A stretch of DNA of 64,000 bases from Aquatica leii (lineage: Eukaryota > Arthropoda > Insecta > Coleoptera > Lampyridae): positions 55,362,837-55,426,836 of the forward strand of contig CM069438.1 of assembly GCA_035610365.1 (NCBI GenBank), read 5' to 3'. The notes under the pieces were generated by a model. That model ran no database searches. It saw only the letters and a program-made list of their open reading frames with translations, and was not told where the DNA came from. Shown in pieces: positions 1 to 12,335 of the stretch. The translations under genes and the position numbers were made by a program. Each line of letters starts with the position of its first letter. Positions within the stretch are counted from its first letter, which is position 1.

Positions 1-960
1 AAACACAAACACTAAAGTTAATGTTAAAAAAACCTTAGTATGGTTTCTCGCTCTGTATGAACTTTGCCCAATCGTAAATGTCATCTACGAACTAGACGCT
101 ATTGATTAGTACTTCTGTTTTTAAGGTTAAAGGAACAGCACGGGTGTTAACGCCATGCCCAGTGATATCTACATTTTAAGTATATTGGAACATCCGCCGT
201 ATTAATGTGTAAATCAATTTCGATTTTAATGTGTACTTTGTGAAAGATTCACTGAGGTAAGAATGCATTTTCATTTATGGCGCGGTTTAATTTCTTTTTT
301 ATTATCATAGCAAGTTTGGTTACCCGTACGTGTTTGTTACTTTAGAAAATCTTAATGACTGCCTAATTACTTTTTCTTTAGGGTCGATAAACAATACATA
401 AATACAAAAACTAAATCATATTAGTTAGATGGCAAATCGAAACTAACGTTTTTATATTCTTTGCTGGGACAAATAACTACAAAGAATTGATACGACTTTT
501 ATTATTATAAATGAAAGGACGTCTGGATGATAATTACCCTTAGCTAACCGCATACGTTCTGACAAATTTCGGAAAAATTGTTAGCATTTTGTTTTCTATT
601 TAAAGTTTTTTTGTCTACGTTGTAAGTCGCTTGCACGCATGACTGTACGTACATATTATGTTTGTTGTCACAATTAAGTATAAAACTTTTTTTGTAATGT
701 ATTATTAAACGGTGCGCTTTGTTTTGTTTAATTACATGACTGGAATATTTGTGCTATATTCACTAATGTAAATTTGTTTTTTTTGGAATGTAAAAGTTAA
801 ACCAACAAATTTAGTTTTATGTACGATGTGTTGGCTAACCTAAATGAACTTGCATCAACGATTATTGTTTGTAATATTTATCAACAAACTCTTAATTGAT
901 GTTAATTATTGGTTTTTCGACCTTCGTTTCAATTTAATCTTAATTGATAGCCTGAATATA
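1..960. repeat. LTR-like repeat, copy A
   Basis: This segment aligns, imperfectly but over its length, with 12840-13600. Shared landmarks include GGTAAG(A/G)ATGCATTTTCATTT near 260 and 13038, and AACTCTTAATTG near 890 and 13385. The left end may be cut by the window. The layout (a promoter-like stretch followed by a GGTAAG splice-donor-like motif) matches the other LTR fragments here, so I take it as an old LTR. No terminal TG/CA ends or target duplication could be fixed. Confidence 0.45.
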
Positions 961-1039
961 ATTTTACATTGCTTTTTCTTTTTTAACATCTCTTTTTTTG
1001 TTAAAATAATTATATTTGGTTAAAAAATATAAAAACATA

Positions 1040-1690
1040 AAAAACGTTGCAAAAACTATGTGTTGCTCAAAATATAAAAAAATTGTTTATTTTCAATTTA
1101 GCATATAATTAATATTTATAAAATTTTGCACAATTACTAATTTTAACATAAAATGCAAATAAGCTTAAAAACAAAAAAAAAAATGAAAAAGAACTCATAA
1201 ACATTTGTTAAATAATTAAAAAATATTTAAACACCTATAACACCGTTAAAAAATGTAAATCTTAATTTTGTAAACAATTTAACAAATTACTAAAACTAGA
1301 AAATAAATAAATTTTTTTTTATTTATTATTTTTATATATTTATATATATTTTTTTATTTATTTTTAGATTTTTTAGGTTACTTAGCATTTTTTTTAAAGT
1401 TGTCAATTTTTATAATAAACTTTATAAATTTTTAATAATGTTCTAAATTGCTTGTTTATTTAGAAATTTTTTTATTTATTTTCTAGTTCTAGATATTTGT
1501 TAAATTACTTACAACGTGTTATAAGTGTTTAAATATTTTTTAAATTATTTAACAAATGTTTATAAATAACTTATCGTTTTTTTTGTTTTTTAAGCTTATT
1601 TGCAATTTATGTTGATATTATTAATTGTGCAAAATTTTATAAATATTAATTATATGCTAAATTAAAATAAAAAAAAAATAAATTGTAAAC
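1040..1690. repeat. Inverted repeat pair (hairpin-like)
   Basis: Segment 1040-1310 is mirrored in reverse complement by about 1480-1680, with an AT-rich centre near 1370-1440. Matching landmarks are AAATAAGCTTAAAAAC against TTTTTAAGCTTATTTGC, and AACATTTGTTAAATAATT against its reverse complement. It marks one edge of the foldback block. A diverged third copy is near 10600-10760. Confidence 0.65.
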
Positions 1691-2520
1691 TATTTAACAA
1701 AATATCTAGAACTAGTAAATAAATAACAAAACATTTGCTAAAATAACAAACAGTTTAAAAGATTATTAAAAAATTTATAAAGTTTATTATAAGAATTGCC
1801 AACAACCTTAAAGAAAAATGCTAAACAACCTAAACATGTTGAAAAAATATGTAATAAACTAAAATCTTAGAAATGTTGTAAAAAGTAAGTAATTATAGTT
1901 CAAAAAACCGGCTTAAAAATTTAAACATTGGTTAAAACCTATAAAAACCTAAAAACGTAAAAACTATAAGAGCTAGTAAAAATATTCAAAAAAAATGTTT
2001 AATTTAATTTAGGCTAATAATTAATGTTTACAAAATTTTGCACAATTAATAATATTAACAAAAATTGTAAATAAGCTTAAAAAAATTTTGAAAAATTATT
2101 TAAACAAAATTGCGGAAACGTTCAAAAATTTTAAAACGACAATAACGTTACTTAAAAATTAAATGATTAAGAAAAAATGTGAAAAAGTTTATTTTAAGAG
2201 AAATTAACAAAATATTAAGGTCGATGTATAAAATCAAAACGAAAATCTAAAAAAAATTGTTTGAAAAGACATAAAATAGTATAAAATTAAACAAGTAGTA
2301 AAAGAAATTGATTTTGTAGAAAAGATAAATTTGTTTCAAGGATGCTTAAAATTTTATTAAACTAGATAAAAAAATTTTAAATGAAGAATTTATAAATAAT
2401 CGATAAATAATTTTTAAAAATATTTAAACACTTATAGCATCAATAAAAAAATTTATTTTGTAAAAAACAAGAAATTAACTAAAACTAATAATTATAAAAT
2501 TGGTTATTATATTTGTGTAA
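1680..2520 (+). repeat. Left inverted arm of first foldback unit
   Basis: About 840 bases that reappear as reverse complement at 4790-5530. Landmarks are TCTAGAACTAGTAAATAAAT at the outer side, CCTAAACATGTTGAAAAAAT in the middle and AACGTTCAAAAATTTTAAAA further in. The two arms are close to each other in sequence and enclose the first satellite array. Confidence 0.7.
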
Positions 2521-2989
2521 AAAAATAAAATAAAAAAATTTAATATTAATTTAAAAAAAAACTTTATTATAAAAATTGTCAAAAAGTTTAAAATTTTTTT
2601 CAATAATATTAATAATTTTGCTATTAATATTTAGCAGTATTTTTTAAATTTTTTAACAATTTTCATAATAAACTTAAAATTGTAATTAATTCCATGTTAA
2701 TGTTTTAAATGTTTTACAAGTTTTTTTTTAAATTTATTTTAGGTTTTTTATTTTATTTTTTTACGCAAATTTATTAAACAATTCTATAATTGTTAGTTTT
2801 AATCAATTTCTTATTTTTTCCAAAATAATTTTGTATTTAATATATTTATAATAAAAAAAACTAAAATGTGTTTGTTTTCCTCATTTGGGGCCTTGTTCCG
2901 TTACGTTTTATATGCTGAAGAGTTGAGCAATTACAGCACACTCTGAAGAAACTAGAATTCAGGATAATATCAGAACCTTTGTAAAAATT

Positions 2990-4290
2990 GCGAACTAATT
3001 AAGAAAAAATTAAAGAAAGTTTTGCCAAATGTTTAAACGGCAATTGCGGACTAATTAGGACAGCTAAAAGAGTGTAGTTTTTTTAATAGTAAGATAATTC
3101 GCTTTTCTAAACGTCTGGTAAAAAAAATTTCATAAAAAAACTGATACACCATTAAAAAAAGTGCTTTTGATGCAATTTTTTTAAAGAAAATGTTGCCAAA
3201 TGTTCAAACGGAAATTGCGGACTAATCACGACATCTAAAAGAGTGCTTTTTTTTTAATAGCAAGATAATGAGCTTTTCTAAACATTAGTAAAAAAATTTC
3301 ATAAAAATTTTTTATAAACCATAAAAAAAGTGCTTTTGATGCAAATTTTTTAAAAAAAGTTTTGCCAAATGTTTAAACGGCAATTGCGGACTGATTAGCA
3401 CAGCTAGAAGAGTACAGTTTTTTTTAAACGGCAAGATAATAAGCTTTTCCTAACATGCGGTAAAAAATGTTTTATAAAAATTTTTTTCAAACCAAAAAAA
3501 AGTGCTTTTGATGCAATTTTTTAAAGAAAGTTTTGCCAAATGTTTAAACTGCAATTGCGGACTAATTAGGACAGCTAGAAGAGTGTAGTGTTTTTAATAG
3601 CAAGATATTAAACTTATCTAAACGTGTGGTAAAAAAAGTTTCATAAACAACTTTTATAAACCATAAAAAAAGTGCTTTTGATGCAAATTTTTTAAAGAAA
3701 GTTTTGCCAAATGTTTGAACGGCAATTGCGGACTGATTAGCACAGCTAGAAGAGTACAGTTTTTTTGAAACGGCAAGATAATAAGCTTTTCTTAACATGC
3801 GGTAAAAATGATTTTATAAGGTTTTATACAAATTTTTTTCAAACCATAAAAAAAGTGCTTTTGATGCAATTTTTTAAAGAAAGTTTTGCCAAATGGTTAA
3901 ACGGCAATTGCGGACTAATTGAGACAGCTAGAACAGTGTAGTTTTTTTTAAATAGCAAGATAATAAGCTTTTCTTAACATGCGGTAAAAATGATTTTATA
4001 AGGTTTTATACAAATTTTTTTCAAACCATAAAAAAAGTGCTTTTGATGCAATTTTTTAAAAAAAGTTTTGCCAAATATTTAACCGGCAATTGCGGACTAA
4101 TTAAGACAGCTAGAAGAGTATAATTTTTTTAGTAGCAAGATAATGAGCTTTTCTAAACGTGTGGTAAAAAAAGTTTTATAAACAACCGCTATAAACCATA
4201 AAAAAAGTGCTTTTGATGCAAATTTTTTAAAGAAAATGTTGGTAAATGTTCAAACTGAAATTGCGGACCAATTACGATAGCGAGAAGAGT
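2990..4290. repeat. Satellite array 1, about 172-base monomers, roughly 7.5 copies
   Basis: The motif GTGCTTTTGATGCAA starts at 3161, 3330, 3502, 3672, 3855, 4037 and 4207, giving spacings of 169 to 183 bases. Each monomer also contains TTGCCAAATG, an AATTGCGGACTAATT box, AGCAAGATAATAAGCTTTTC and a run ending ATAAACCATAAAAAA. Two monomers carry an extra insertion of about 12 bases (AAGGTTTTATAC). The array has no coding content. Confidence 0.92.
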
Positions 4291-4789
4291 GCAGTTTTCT
4301 AAATATTTTTTAAAATTATCTATTGATTTTTTATAAATTCTTTACTTCAAAATTTTGTATTTAACTTAATAAATTTTTAAGTATTCTTGAAACGAATTTA
4401 TCTTTTCTACAATGTCAATTTCTCTTAGAACGTGTTTAATTTTATACCAATTTTTGCCTTTTTGAACAATTTTTTAAAATTTTTGTTTTGATTTTATACA
4501 TTTTTATTAATATTTTGTTAATTTCTTTTAAATTAGACTTTTTAATAATTATTTAATTTTATGTAACTATCTGCAGATTTTTAAACTTATTTGCAATTTT
4601 TGTTAAAATTATTAATTGCACACAATTTTATAAACATCAAACATTTTTTTAAATCACAATAATAAACATTTTTTTGAATATTTTGAACAACTTTTATAAT
4701 TTTGCAACGTTTTTTAGGTTTTTATAGGTTTTAACCAATTGCGTTCTGAATTTTTTAATTTGTAAGCCAGTTTTTTAAATTACTCACTT

Positions 4790-5530
4790 AATTTTTGCAA
4801 CATTTCTAAAATTTTGATTTATTGTAGCTTAATAAAATTTTAAGCATCCTTGAAACAAATGTATCGTTTCTACAAAATCAATTTCTTTTACTACTTGTTT
4901 AATTTTATACTATTTTATGTCTTTTCAAACAATTTTTTTAGATTTTTGTTTTGATTTTATACATCTGTCTTAATATTTTGTTAATTTCTATTAAATTAAA
5001 CTTTTTCACATTTTTTCTTAATCATTTAATTTTTAAGTAACGTTATTGTCGTTTTAAAATTTTTGAACGTTTCCGCAATTTTGTTTAAATAATTTTTCAA
5101 AATTTTTTTAAGCTTATTTACAATTTTTGTTAATATTATTAATTGTGCAAAATTTTGTAAACATTAATTATTAGCCTAAATTAAAATAAACATTTTTTTT
5201 TAATATTTTTACTAGCTCTTATAATTTTTACAACGTTTTTAGGCTTTTATAGGTTTTAACCAATGTTTAAATTTTTAAGCCAGTTTTTTGAACTATAATT
5301 ACTTACTTTTTACAACATTTCTAAGATTTTAGTTTATTAAATATTTTTTCAACATGTTTAGGTTGTTTAGCATTTTTCTTTAAAGTTGTTGGCAATTTTT
5401 ATAATAAACTTTATAAATTGTTTAATAGTCTTTTAAACTGTTTGTTATTAGAAAATGTTTTGTTATTTATTTACTAGTTCTAGATATTTTGTTAAATAGT
5501 TTACAAAATTTATTTTTTTTTTAAATTTTA
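4790..5530 (-). repeat. Right inverted arm of first foldback unit
   Basis: Reverse complement of 1680-2520, ending with TTTACTAGTTCTAGATATTT. Between it and the array lies about 500 bases (4290-4790) shared with 9880-10440, so this flank is also duplicated in direct orientation. Confidence 0.7.
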
Positions 5531-5699
5531 ATTTAGCATATAATTAATATTTATAAAATTTTGCACAATTAATAATTTCAACATAAATTGCAAATAAGAT
5601 TAAAAAACAGAAAACAAAAAAAAAATGAAAAGTTATTTATAAACATTTGTTAAATAATTTAAAAAATATTTAAACACTTACAACACGTTGTAAGTAATA

Positions 5700-6540
5700 A
5701 CAAATATCTAGAACTAGAAAATAAATAAAAAATTTTCTAAATTAACAAACAATTTAGAACATTATTGAAAAATGTATAAAGCTTATTATGTAAATTGCCA
5801 ATAACTCTAAGGCTAAATAACCTAAAAAATCTAAAAAATAAATAAAATTTTTAATATTGAAAAAATAAATAATAAGTTAATATTTTAGAAATCTTGTAAA
5901 AAGTGAGTAAATAGTTTAAAAAACTGACTGAATTTAAAAATTTAGAACGCAATTGCTTAAAAACTATAAAAAACTAAAAAACGTTGCAAAAGTTGCTCAA
6001 GATATTCAAGAAAATGCTTATTATTTTAATTTAAGCAAATAATTGATTTTAGACATAAAACTTTCAACATAAAACATAATTACCCTAAAAATATCTTTAA
6101 TAAATAATTGATGTTTATAAAATTTTGCACAATTAATAATTTTAACAAAAGTTGCAAGTAAATTAAATAAAAATTTGAAATTTTTAAAAATAACAGTTTT
6201 GATGGTTGTTTAAAAATTAAATAATTAAGATAAAATTTGTTAAAAAGTTTAATTTAAGAGAAATTAACAAAATGTTAATGTATAAAATCAAAACCAAAAT
6301 CTAAAAATATTGTTCAAATAGACAAAAAAAAGTATAAAAGTAAACGAGTTGTAAAAGAAAGTGACATTAAAAAAAAAGATAAATTCGTTTCAAAGATGCT
6401 TAAAAATTGATTAAGTTAGATACAAAATTTTGAAATGAAGAATTTATAAGTAATCAATAAATAATTTAAAAAAATAATTAAACACATAACATCAATAAAA
6501 AAATTTTGTAAAAAACAAGAATTTAACTAAGAAGATAAAA
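5700..6540 (+). repeat. Left inverted arm of second foldback unit
   Basis: Sequence related to 1680-2520 in the same orientation (ATATCTAGAACTAGAAAATA near 5702, then AAAATCAAAACCAAAATCTA near 6285). It mirrors 9900-10610. The 6540-7900 stretch between this arm and the second array's duplicated flank is AT-rich, with only partial matches to the rest of the block. Confidence 0.6.
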
Positions 6541-8249
6541 TTAAAAAGTTAAAATAAATTTTATAAAAATTTGCAAAGCATTAAGATAAAATTGATTATT
6601 ATTTTAAGTTTATTATAAAAATTGTCAAAAAGTAAAAAAAAACTGCTAAATAATAATAGTAAAATCTTTAATATTATTGAAAAAAAATTATAATAAACTG
6701 AAATTTAGAAATCTAAAAAGTTAGTAAACAAACATTTGACTAGAAAATTTAAAAATTTATTTAAAAAATTAGTTAAAAAATATCTGAAGCTTAAGAACGT
6801 TGTAAAAATTATTATAATCTAAGTAAATATTTTTAAAAAGTTGTTTATTATTTCAAATGTAGTAAATAATTACCATTCGAAAATTAATTCATTTAAATTT
6901 AAATTAGTTAATAACCTAAAATTGCAAATAAACAAGCATAAAGTTTTTATATAATTTCCTGAAAAAATTTAAAAAAAAATTGCTGAAAAAGTCAATAAAT
7001 TTATTAATAAATATATATTTGATAAATATATGATTTATTTTAAAGGTTTTCCATAATTTGATTGATATAGAATATTTGTTTTTACAACAAAGGTTTTTTA
7101 CCGTAGTTTTTATTTTTAATTTTTGAGCAAATTCTGTAACCGATAGAAAATTATATAATTTTTTGTTATCAAATTTTTTACAATATTACGAGTTTTTTAG
7201 TTACTTAGTTTTACATAAAAAAGTATATGACATTCGAACACTTGCCAGTTCTTAATAATTTAAATAAATTAACCTAAAACCATTATTACGTTTTATGTCA
7301 TTTTGTCTAACATCATTCAATTATTAAAACTTTATGTTCTATGCTGGTATATATTAAAAAGTTATCAAAAAACAAATTTATTAAAAAAAATGTTTGATTC
7401 TGATTTTCAAAACGTTTTAATTTATGTACAAAAAAAATTGCATTCATAAAATTACAAAACACATTTTTACATATTTTGTTTTTAAAACACATTCAAATTT
7501 GTTTACAAAAAATTTGCAAAAAATAAGTTTCAGGTACATTTAGAAAAAAATTACAATTACTAAAAACTAAAAATATTCAACAAAATATTTTGTAATTATT
7601 TTATACTTTGGTAATTAAACAATAACCAGTTTAAAACCTTAGGATAAAATATAAAACATGTGTTAAGAATTAAAGAAATTATTAAAAACTTAGCAAAAGC
7701 TTTTGATGATTTGTAAACTGTTGGCAATTAGTTCAAAGTTTAGCAAACTGTTTGTACATTAAATTATTTATTAAAAAATGGTTAAAAGTACAAACTAGTT
7801 TTTAAATTTCTACTAATTGTAGTGTTTTTTAAAAACCCGATTTCTTTCTTCTTCTTTATTTTGTTCTCTAACTTTTTACAACACTTCTAAAATCTTAGTT
7901 TGTTCTAGATTTTTTCAATAATATTAAAAAATTTACTATTTTTATTTAGCAGGTTTTTTAACCTTTTTGACAATAATCATAATAAACCTAAAATAGTTTT
8001 AAATGCTTTACAAGTTTTTTTTAAATTTATTTTAAGTTTTTTATTTTAAGCTTTTTTATTTTATTTTTTTCCGCAACTTTATTAAACAATTCTATAATTA
8101 TTAGTTTTAATTAATTTCTTATTTTTTACAAAATAATTTTGTTGATATATTTATAATAAAAAAAAAACTAAATCTCATTGTAATTGTTTTCCTAATTTTG
8201 GGCCTTGTTCCGTTACGTTTTATATGCTGAAGAGTTGACCTTTGTAAAA

Positions 8250-9890
8250 ATTGCGAACTAATTAAGAAAAAATTAAAGAAAGTTTTGCCAAATGTTTAAA
8301 CGGCAATTGCGGACCAATTAGGACAGCTACAAGAGTGTAGTTTTTTTAATAGCAAGATAATTCGCTTTTCTAAACGTCTGATAAAGAAAATTTCATAAAA
8401 AAACTGATACACCATTAAAAAAAGTGCTTTTGATGCAATTTTTTTAAAGACAATGTTGCCAAATGGTCAAACGGAAATTACGGACTAGTTACGACATCTA
8501 GAAGAGTGCACTTTTTTTAATAGCAAGATAATAAGCTTTTCTAAACATTGGTAAAAACATTTCATAAAAAATTTTTATAAACTATAAAAAAAGTGCTTTT
8601 GATGCAAATATTTTAAAGAAAGTTTTGCCAAATGTTTAAACGGCAATTGCGGACTAATTGAGACAGTTAAAAGAGCGAAGTTTTTTTTAATAGCAAGATA
8701 ATAAACTTTTCCAAAGGTGTGGTAAAAAAAGTTTTATAAACAATCTTTATAAACCATAATAAAATTGCTTTTGACGCAAATTTTTTAAAGAAACTTTGTC
8801 AAATGTTTAAACGGAAATTGCGGACTGATTAGCACAGCTAGAAGAGTACAACTTTTCTTAAACAGCAAGATAATAAGCTTTTCTAAACATGCGGTAAAGA
8901 AATTTCATAAATTTTTTTTATAAACCATAAAAAAAGTGCTTTTGATGCAAATTGTTTAAAGAAAGTTTTGCCAAATGTTTGAACGGCAATTGCGGACTGA
9001 TTAGCACAGCTAGAAGAGTACAATTTTTTTTAAACGGCAAGATAATAAGCTTTTCTTAACATGCGGTAAAAAAAGTTTTATAAAATTTTTTTTCAAACGA
9101 TAAAAAAAATTGCTTTTGATGCAATTTTTTAAAGAAAGTTTTGCCAAATGTTTAAACGGCAATTGCGGACTAATTGAGATAGCTAGAATAGTGTAGTTTT
9201 TTTAAATAGCAAGATAATAAACTTTGCTAAACGTGTAGTAAAAAAAGTTTTATAAACAACTTTTATAAACCGTAAAAAAAGTGCTTTTGATGCAATTTTT
9301 TAAAGAAAGTTTTGCCAAATGGTTAAACGGCAATTGCGGACTAATTGAGGCAGCTGTAGTTTTTTTTAATAGCAAGATAATAAACTTTTCTAAATGTGTG
9401 GTAAAAAAAAATTTATAAACAACCTTTATAAACCATAAAAAAATTGTTTTTGACGCAAATTTTTTAAAGAAACTTTGTCAAATGTTTAAACGGAAATTGC
9501 GGACTCATTAGCACAGCTAGAAGAGTACAGTTTTTTTTTAAAGAGCAAGATAATACGCTTTTCTAAACATGCGGTAAAAAAAAATTCATAAAATTTTTTT
9601 ATAAACCATAAAAAAAGTGCTTTTGATGCAAATTTTTTAAAGAAAGTTTTGTCAAATGTTTAAACGGCAATTGCGGACTAATTGAGGCAGCTAGAAGAGT
9701 GTAGTTTTTTTTAATAGCAAGATAATAAACTTTTCTAAACGTGTGGTAAAAAAAGTTTCATAAAAAACCGCTATAAACCATAAAAAAAGTACTTTTGATG
9801 CAAATTTTTAAAAAAAAATGTTGCCAAATGTTCAAACGGAAATTGCGGACTAATTACGACAGCTAGAAGAGTGCAGTTTTCTAAATATTT
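8250..9890. repeat. Satellite array 2, about 172-base monomers, roughly 9.5 copies
   Basis: The same monomer as in array 1. The (G/T)TGCTTTTGA(T/C)GCAA box occurs near 8424, 8592, 8765, 8936, 9110, 9281, 9445, 9617 and 9789, a spacing of 164 to 174 bases. The monomers differ by scattered substitutions and short poly-A/T length changes. Both arrays are entered by the same left flank, which ends GTTCCGTTACGTTTTATATG, near 2892 and 8208. Confidence 0.92.
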
Positions 9891-9899
9891 TTTAAATTA

Positions 9900-10610
9900 T
9901 TTATTGATTATTTATAAATTGTTTATTTCAAAATTTTTTATTTAACTTAATGAATTTTTAGCCATCCTTGAAACAAATTTATCTTTTCTACAATGTCAAT
10001 TTCTCTTACAACTTGTTTAACTTAATACCAATTTTTGTCTTTTTGAACAATTTTTTAAAATTTTTGTTTTGATTTTATACATCTTTATTAATATTTTGTT
10101 AATTTCTCTTAAATTAAACTTTTTAATAAATTTTTCTTAATTATTTAATTTTTAAATAACTATCTAAATTTTACTGTTATTTTAAAAATTTTGAACATTT
10201 CTGCAAATTTTTAAACTTATTTGCAATTTTTGTTAAAATTATTAATTGCACACAATTTTATAAACATCAAGCATTTTTTTAAATCACAATAATAAACATT
10301 TTTTTGAATATTTTGAACAACTCTTATAATTTTGCAACGTTTTTTAGGTTTTTATAGGTTTTAACCAATTGCGTTCTGAATTTTTTAATTTTTAAACTAT
10401 TTATTTAATTTTTGCAACATTTATAAAATTTTGGTTTATTACATATATTTTTAACATATTTAGGTTGTTTAGCATTTTTTTTGTTGGCAATTTTTATAAT
10501 AAACTTTATAAATTTTTTAATAATCTTTTAAATTGTTCGTTATTTTAAAAATGTTCTGTTATTTATTTTCTAGGTCCAGATATTTTGTTATATAGTTTAC
10601 AAAATTAATA
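9900..10610 (-). repeat. Right inverted arm of second foldback unit
   Basis: Reverse complement of 5700-6540, and a direct relative of 4290-5530. Landmarks are GATTTTATACATCTTTATTA, TTGAACATTTCTGC and TTTTATTTACTAGGTCC-like runs. Beyond it, 10620-11560 holds further inverted and diverged pieces of the same family. Confidence 0.6.
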
Positions 10611-11560
10611 CTGAAATTTTTTTTAACGGTGTTATAGGTGCTTACATATTTTTTAATTTATTAACAAATGTCTATGAATTTTTTTTAAATTTTTTTTGTT
10701 TTTTAAGCTTATTTGTATTTTACGTTAAAATTATTAACTGTGTAAAATTTTATAAATATTAATTATATGCTAAATTAAAAATAAACAATTTTTTTAATAT
10801 TTTGAGCAACACAATTTTTGCAAAGTTTTTTATGTTTTTATATATTTTAACCAATTGATATCTAAACTTTTTAATTTTTAAGTTAGTTTTTTAAATGTTG
10901 GCTAACTTTTTACAACATTTTTTCTATTATATTAAGTGTTTTACTTATTTTTTAGAATTTTTGCTTATTATTTCGCTTTTTTTTACATTTTTTGACAAAT
11001 TTTATAGTAAACTTAAAATAACAATCAATTTTACAATTTTTTCGCTAATGTTTTAAATGGTTAGTCATTTACAAAACTTTTTATTACTTCTTATACTTTT
11101 TTCATCAATTTGTTAAGCAATTTTATAATTATTAAAGTTTTATTTAATTTCTTAAGTTTTTTACAAAATTATTTTTTTAATGGTGTTATAAATGTTCAAA
11201 TATTTTTTTAACAATTGTTTATAAATCTTAAAGTTAAAAATTTTTATATAATTTAATCAATTCTTTCCAGTTAATATTTTACATATTTGCAACAGATTTA
11301 TGTTTTTTTTTTACAATTGTATGGCAACTTCTCTTACAACTCGTTTAATTTAATACCATTTTTTAGTCTTTTTTAGAAATGTCTTTGAATTTTGTTTTGA
11401 TTTCATATATCTCTATAAAGGTTATGCTAATTTTTTACATCAAATTTTGTAAAAATTTTAACTATCTAAATATTAAATTTAGAAAATTTTTAAATACCAG
11501 TTTTCCAAAATTTTTGTTTAATTAATGCAATATGTAACTTATTAAAAAAATGTAGGTTAT

Positions 11561-11965
11561 TTACAATGTCAATTAGAAAGTCATAACTAACATAATAAAC
11601 GTAGTAAAATTGCGAAACTTCAACAAAAATGATTTATAATATAGCACTATAATAAAACAGAAGTTCAATAACAGTATAGGTGTGAAACTACACTTTCTAC
11701 ACGCTCATATTGACTAAATTTGAGAAACGTGCTCGCAAAGTAAAAAAAAGCTCCATCAAGATATAAAAAGACCGAGAAACAGTATCAAAAGCAATGAAAC
11801 AATAGTGTGATAGCTGACGATTGCTGACTGCTATAAAAAGCTACACTAACAATGACACACTTAAATCAAGTATAAGGTTAAATTTAATCCGATATATTGC
11901 ATATTTTGCTTGAACAGTACTTGTGTTCATAAAAATTAATTTAATTTATTAAAGTTATTACTTAC
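11561..11965. other. Intronic sequence left of the last exon seen
   Basis: Less AT-extreme than the satellite block. I see no ORF, exon with splice sites, or repeat match in it. Confidence 0.4.
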
Positions 11966-12121
11966 GACAGCGTCTATGTAGTTATAAAGAGACAGTCCAT
12001 CGTCCCATGGTTTTTCCAAGTCGCACGATAAATTTGCCGGTTTTAGCGTATGACCCGATTCCATTGCCGACAATCCTTTCGCAAACACGTAAACCGAGTC
12101 AAAAACTAAAGCCGGTTCGGC
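11966..12121 (-). CDS. Kainate-type glutamate receptor, fifth exon seen
   Basis: This exon of 156 bases (52 codons) begins AEPALVFDSVYVFAKGL and ends LEKPWDDGLSLYNYIDAV before a GTAAGTAA donor. In the family, the matching stretch is the end of lobe 2 of the amino-terminal domain (vertebrate ALMYDAVHV...CNRHKPW). NLS is another possible glycosylation site, and the Cys after it is conserved in the family. The acceptor is TTGTTTTTAG. The next exon should encode a GLTG-type motif. I could not find it in the AT-rich repeat block to the left, so it probably lies beyond position 1. Confidence 0.92.
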
Positions 12122-12170
12122 CTAAAAACAAACTTCTGTAGTTGTCGGTTAATTTAAGTACTTACCGTAC

Positions 12171-12335
12171 CTGTATAACTCCGCTTCGGTTTAGTATTGC
12201 GTGTCCTATCGGTTGAAAGTTCTCCATTATTTCGAGAGTTTCTTGTACTTTCTTGTTGTCGATGTCGACTATTCTAAACGAGGTAATGTTTACGGAGTTG
12301 TACTTAAAGTCTTCTAAGTCTAACGTTTCTAAATC
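12171..12335 (-). CDS. Kainate-type glutamate receptor, fourth exon seen
   Basis: This exon of 165 bases (55 codons) starts DLETLDLEDFKYNSVNITSF, continues FRIVDIDNKKVQETLEIMENFQ and ends LNRSGVIQ. The DLEDFKY.SVNIT.FRIVD pattern is typical of invertebrate kainate receptors. NIT is a possible N-glycosylation site. The acceptor is TTTTTTTTCAG. Two donors overlap at the end: CAG/GTACGG at 12170 and a better-looking ACG/GTAAGT eight bases later. Only the first keeps the frame into the next exon. The following intron is just 49 bases, near the lower size limit for insects. Confidence 0.92.

Larger units (their letters stand above)
1020..11560. repeat. Composite AT-rich foldback block with two satellite arrays
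   Basis: The block consists of related segments in alternating orientation. One motif family, e.g. AAATTTTGCACAATTA (plus) or TAATTGTGCAAAATTTTA (minus), recurs at about 1120, 1625, 2035, 5140, 5555, 6125 and 10735 in both orientations. Long inverted arms (about 1680-2520 against 4790-5530; about 5700-6540 against 9900-10610) flank the two tandem arrays. No open frame of any length exists. It resembles foldback-type non-autonomous elements with internal satellite, but no terminal target duplication was identified, so the class is inferred. Confidence 0.7.

Noticed and set aside
3562..3798. 78-codon minus-strand ORF
   Set aside because: It lies wholly inside the 172-base satellite and reads the monomer; it is not open in the other monomers.
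2990..9890. CRISPR-like regular spacing
   Set aside because: The whole monomer is repeated, with no unique spacers, and the DNA is eukaryotic; this is satellite.
12161..12166. Alternative donor GTAAGT after the exon at 12171-12335
   Set aside because: Better consensus than the chosen GTACGG, but it would add 8 bases and shift the next exon out of frame.
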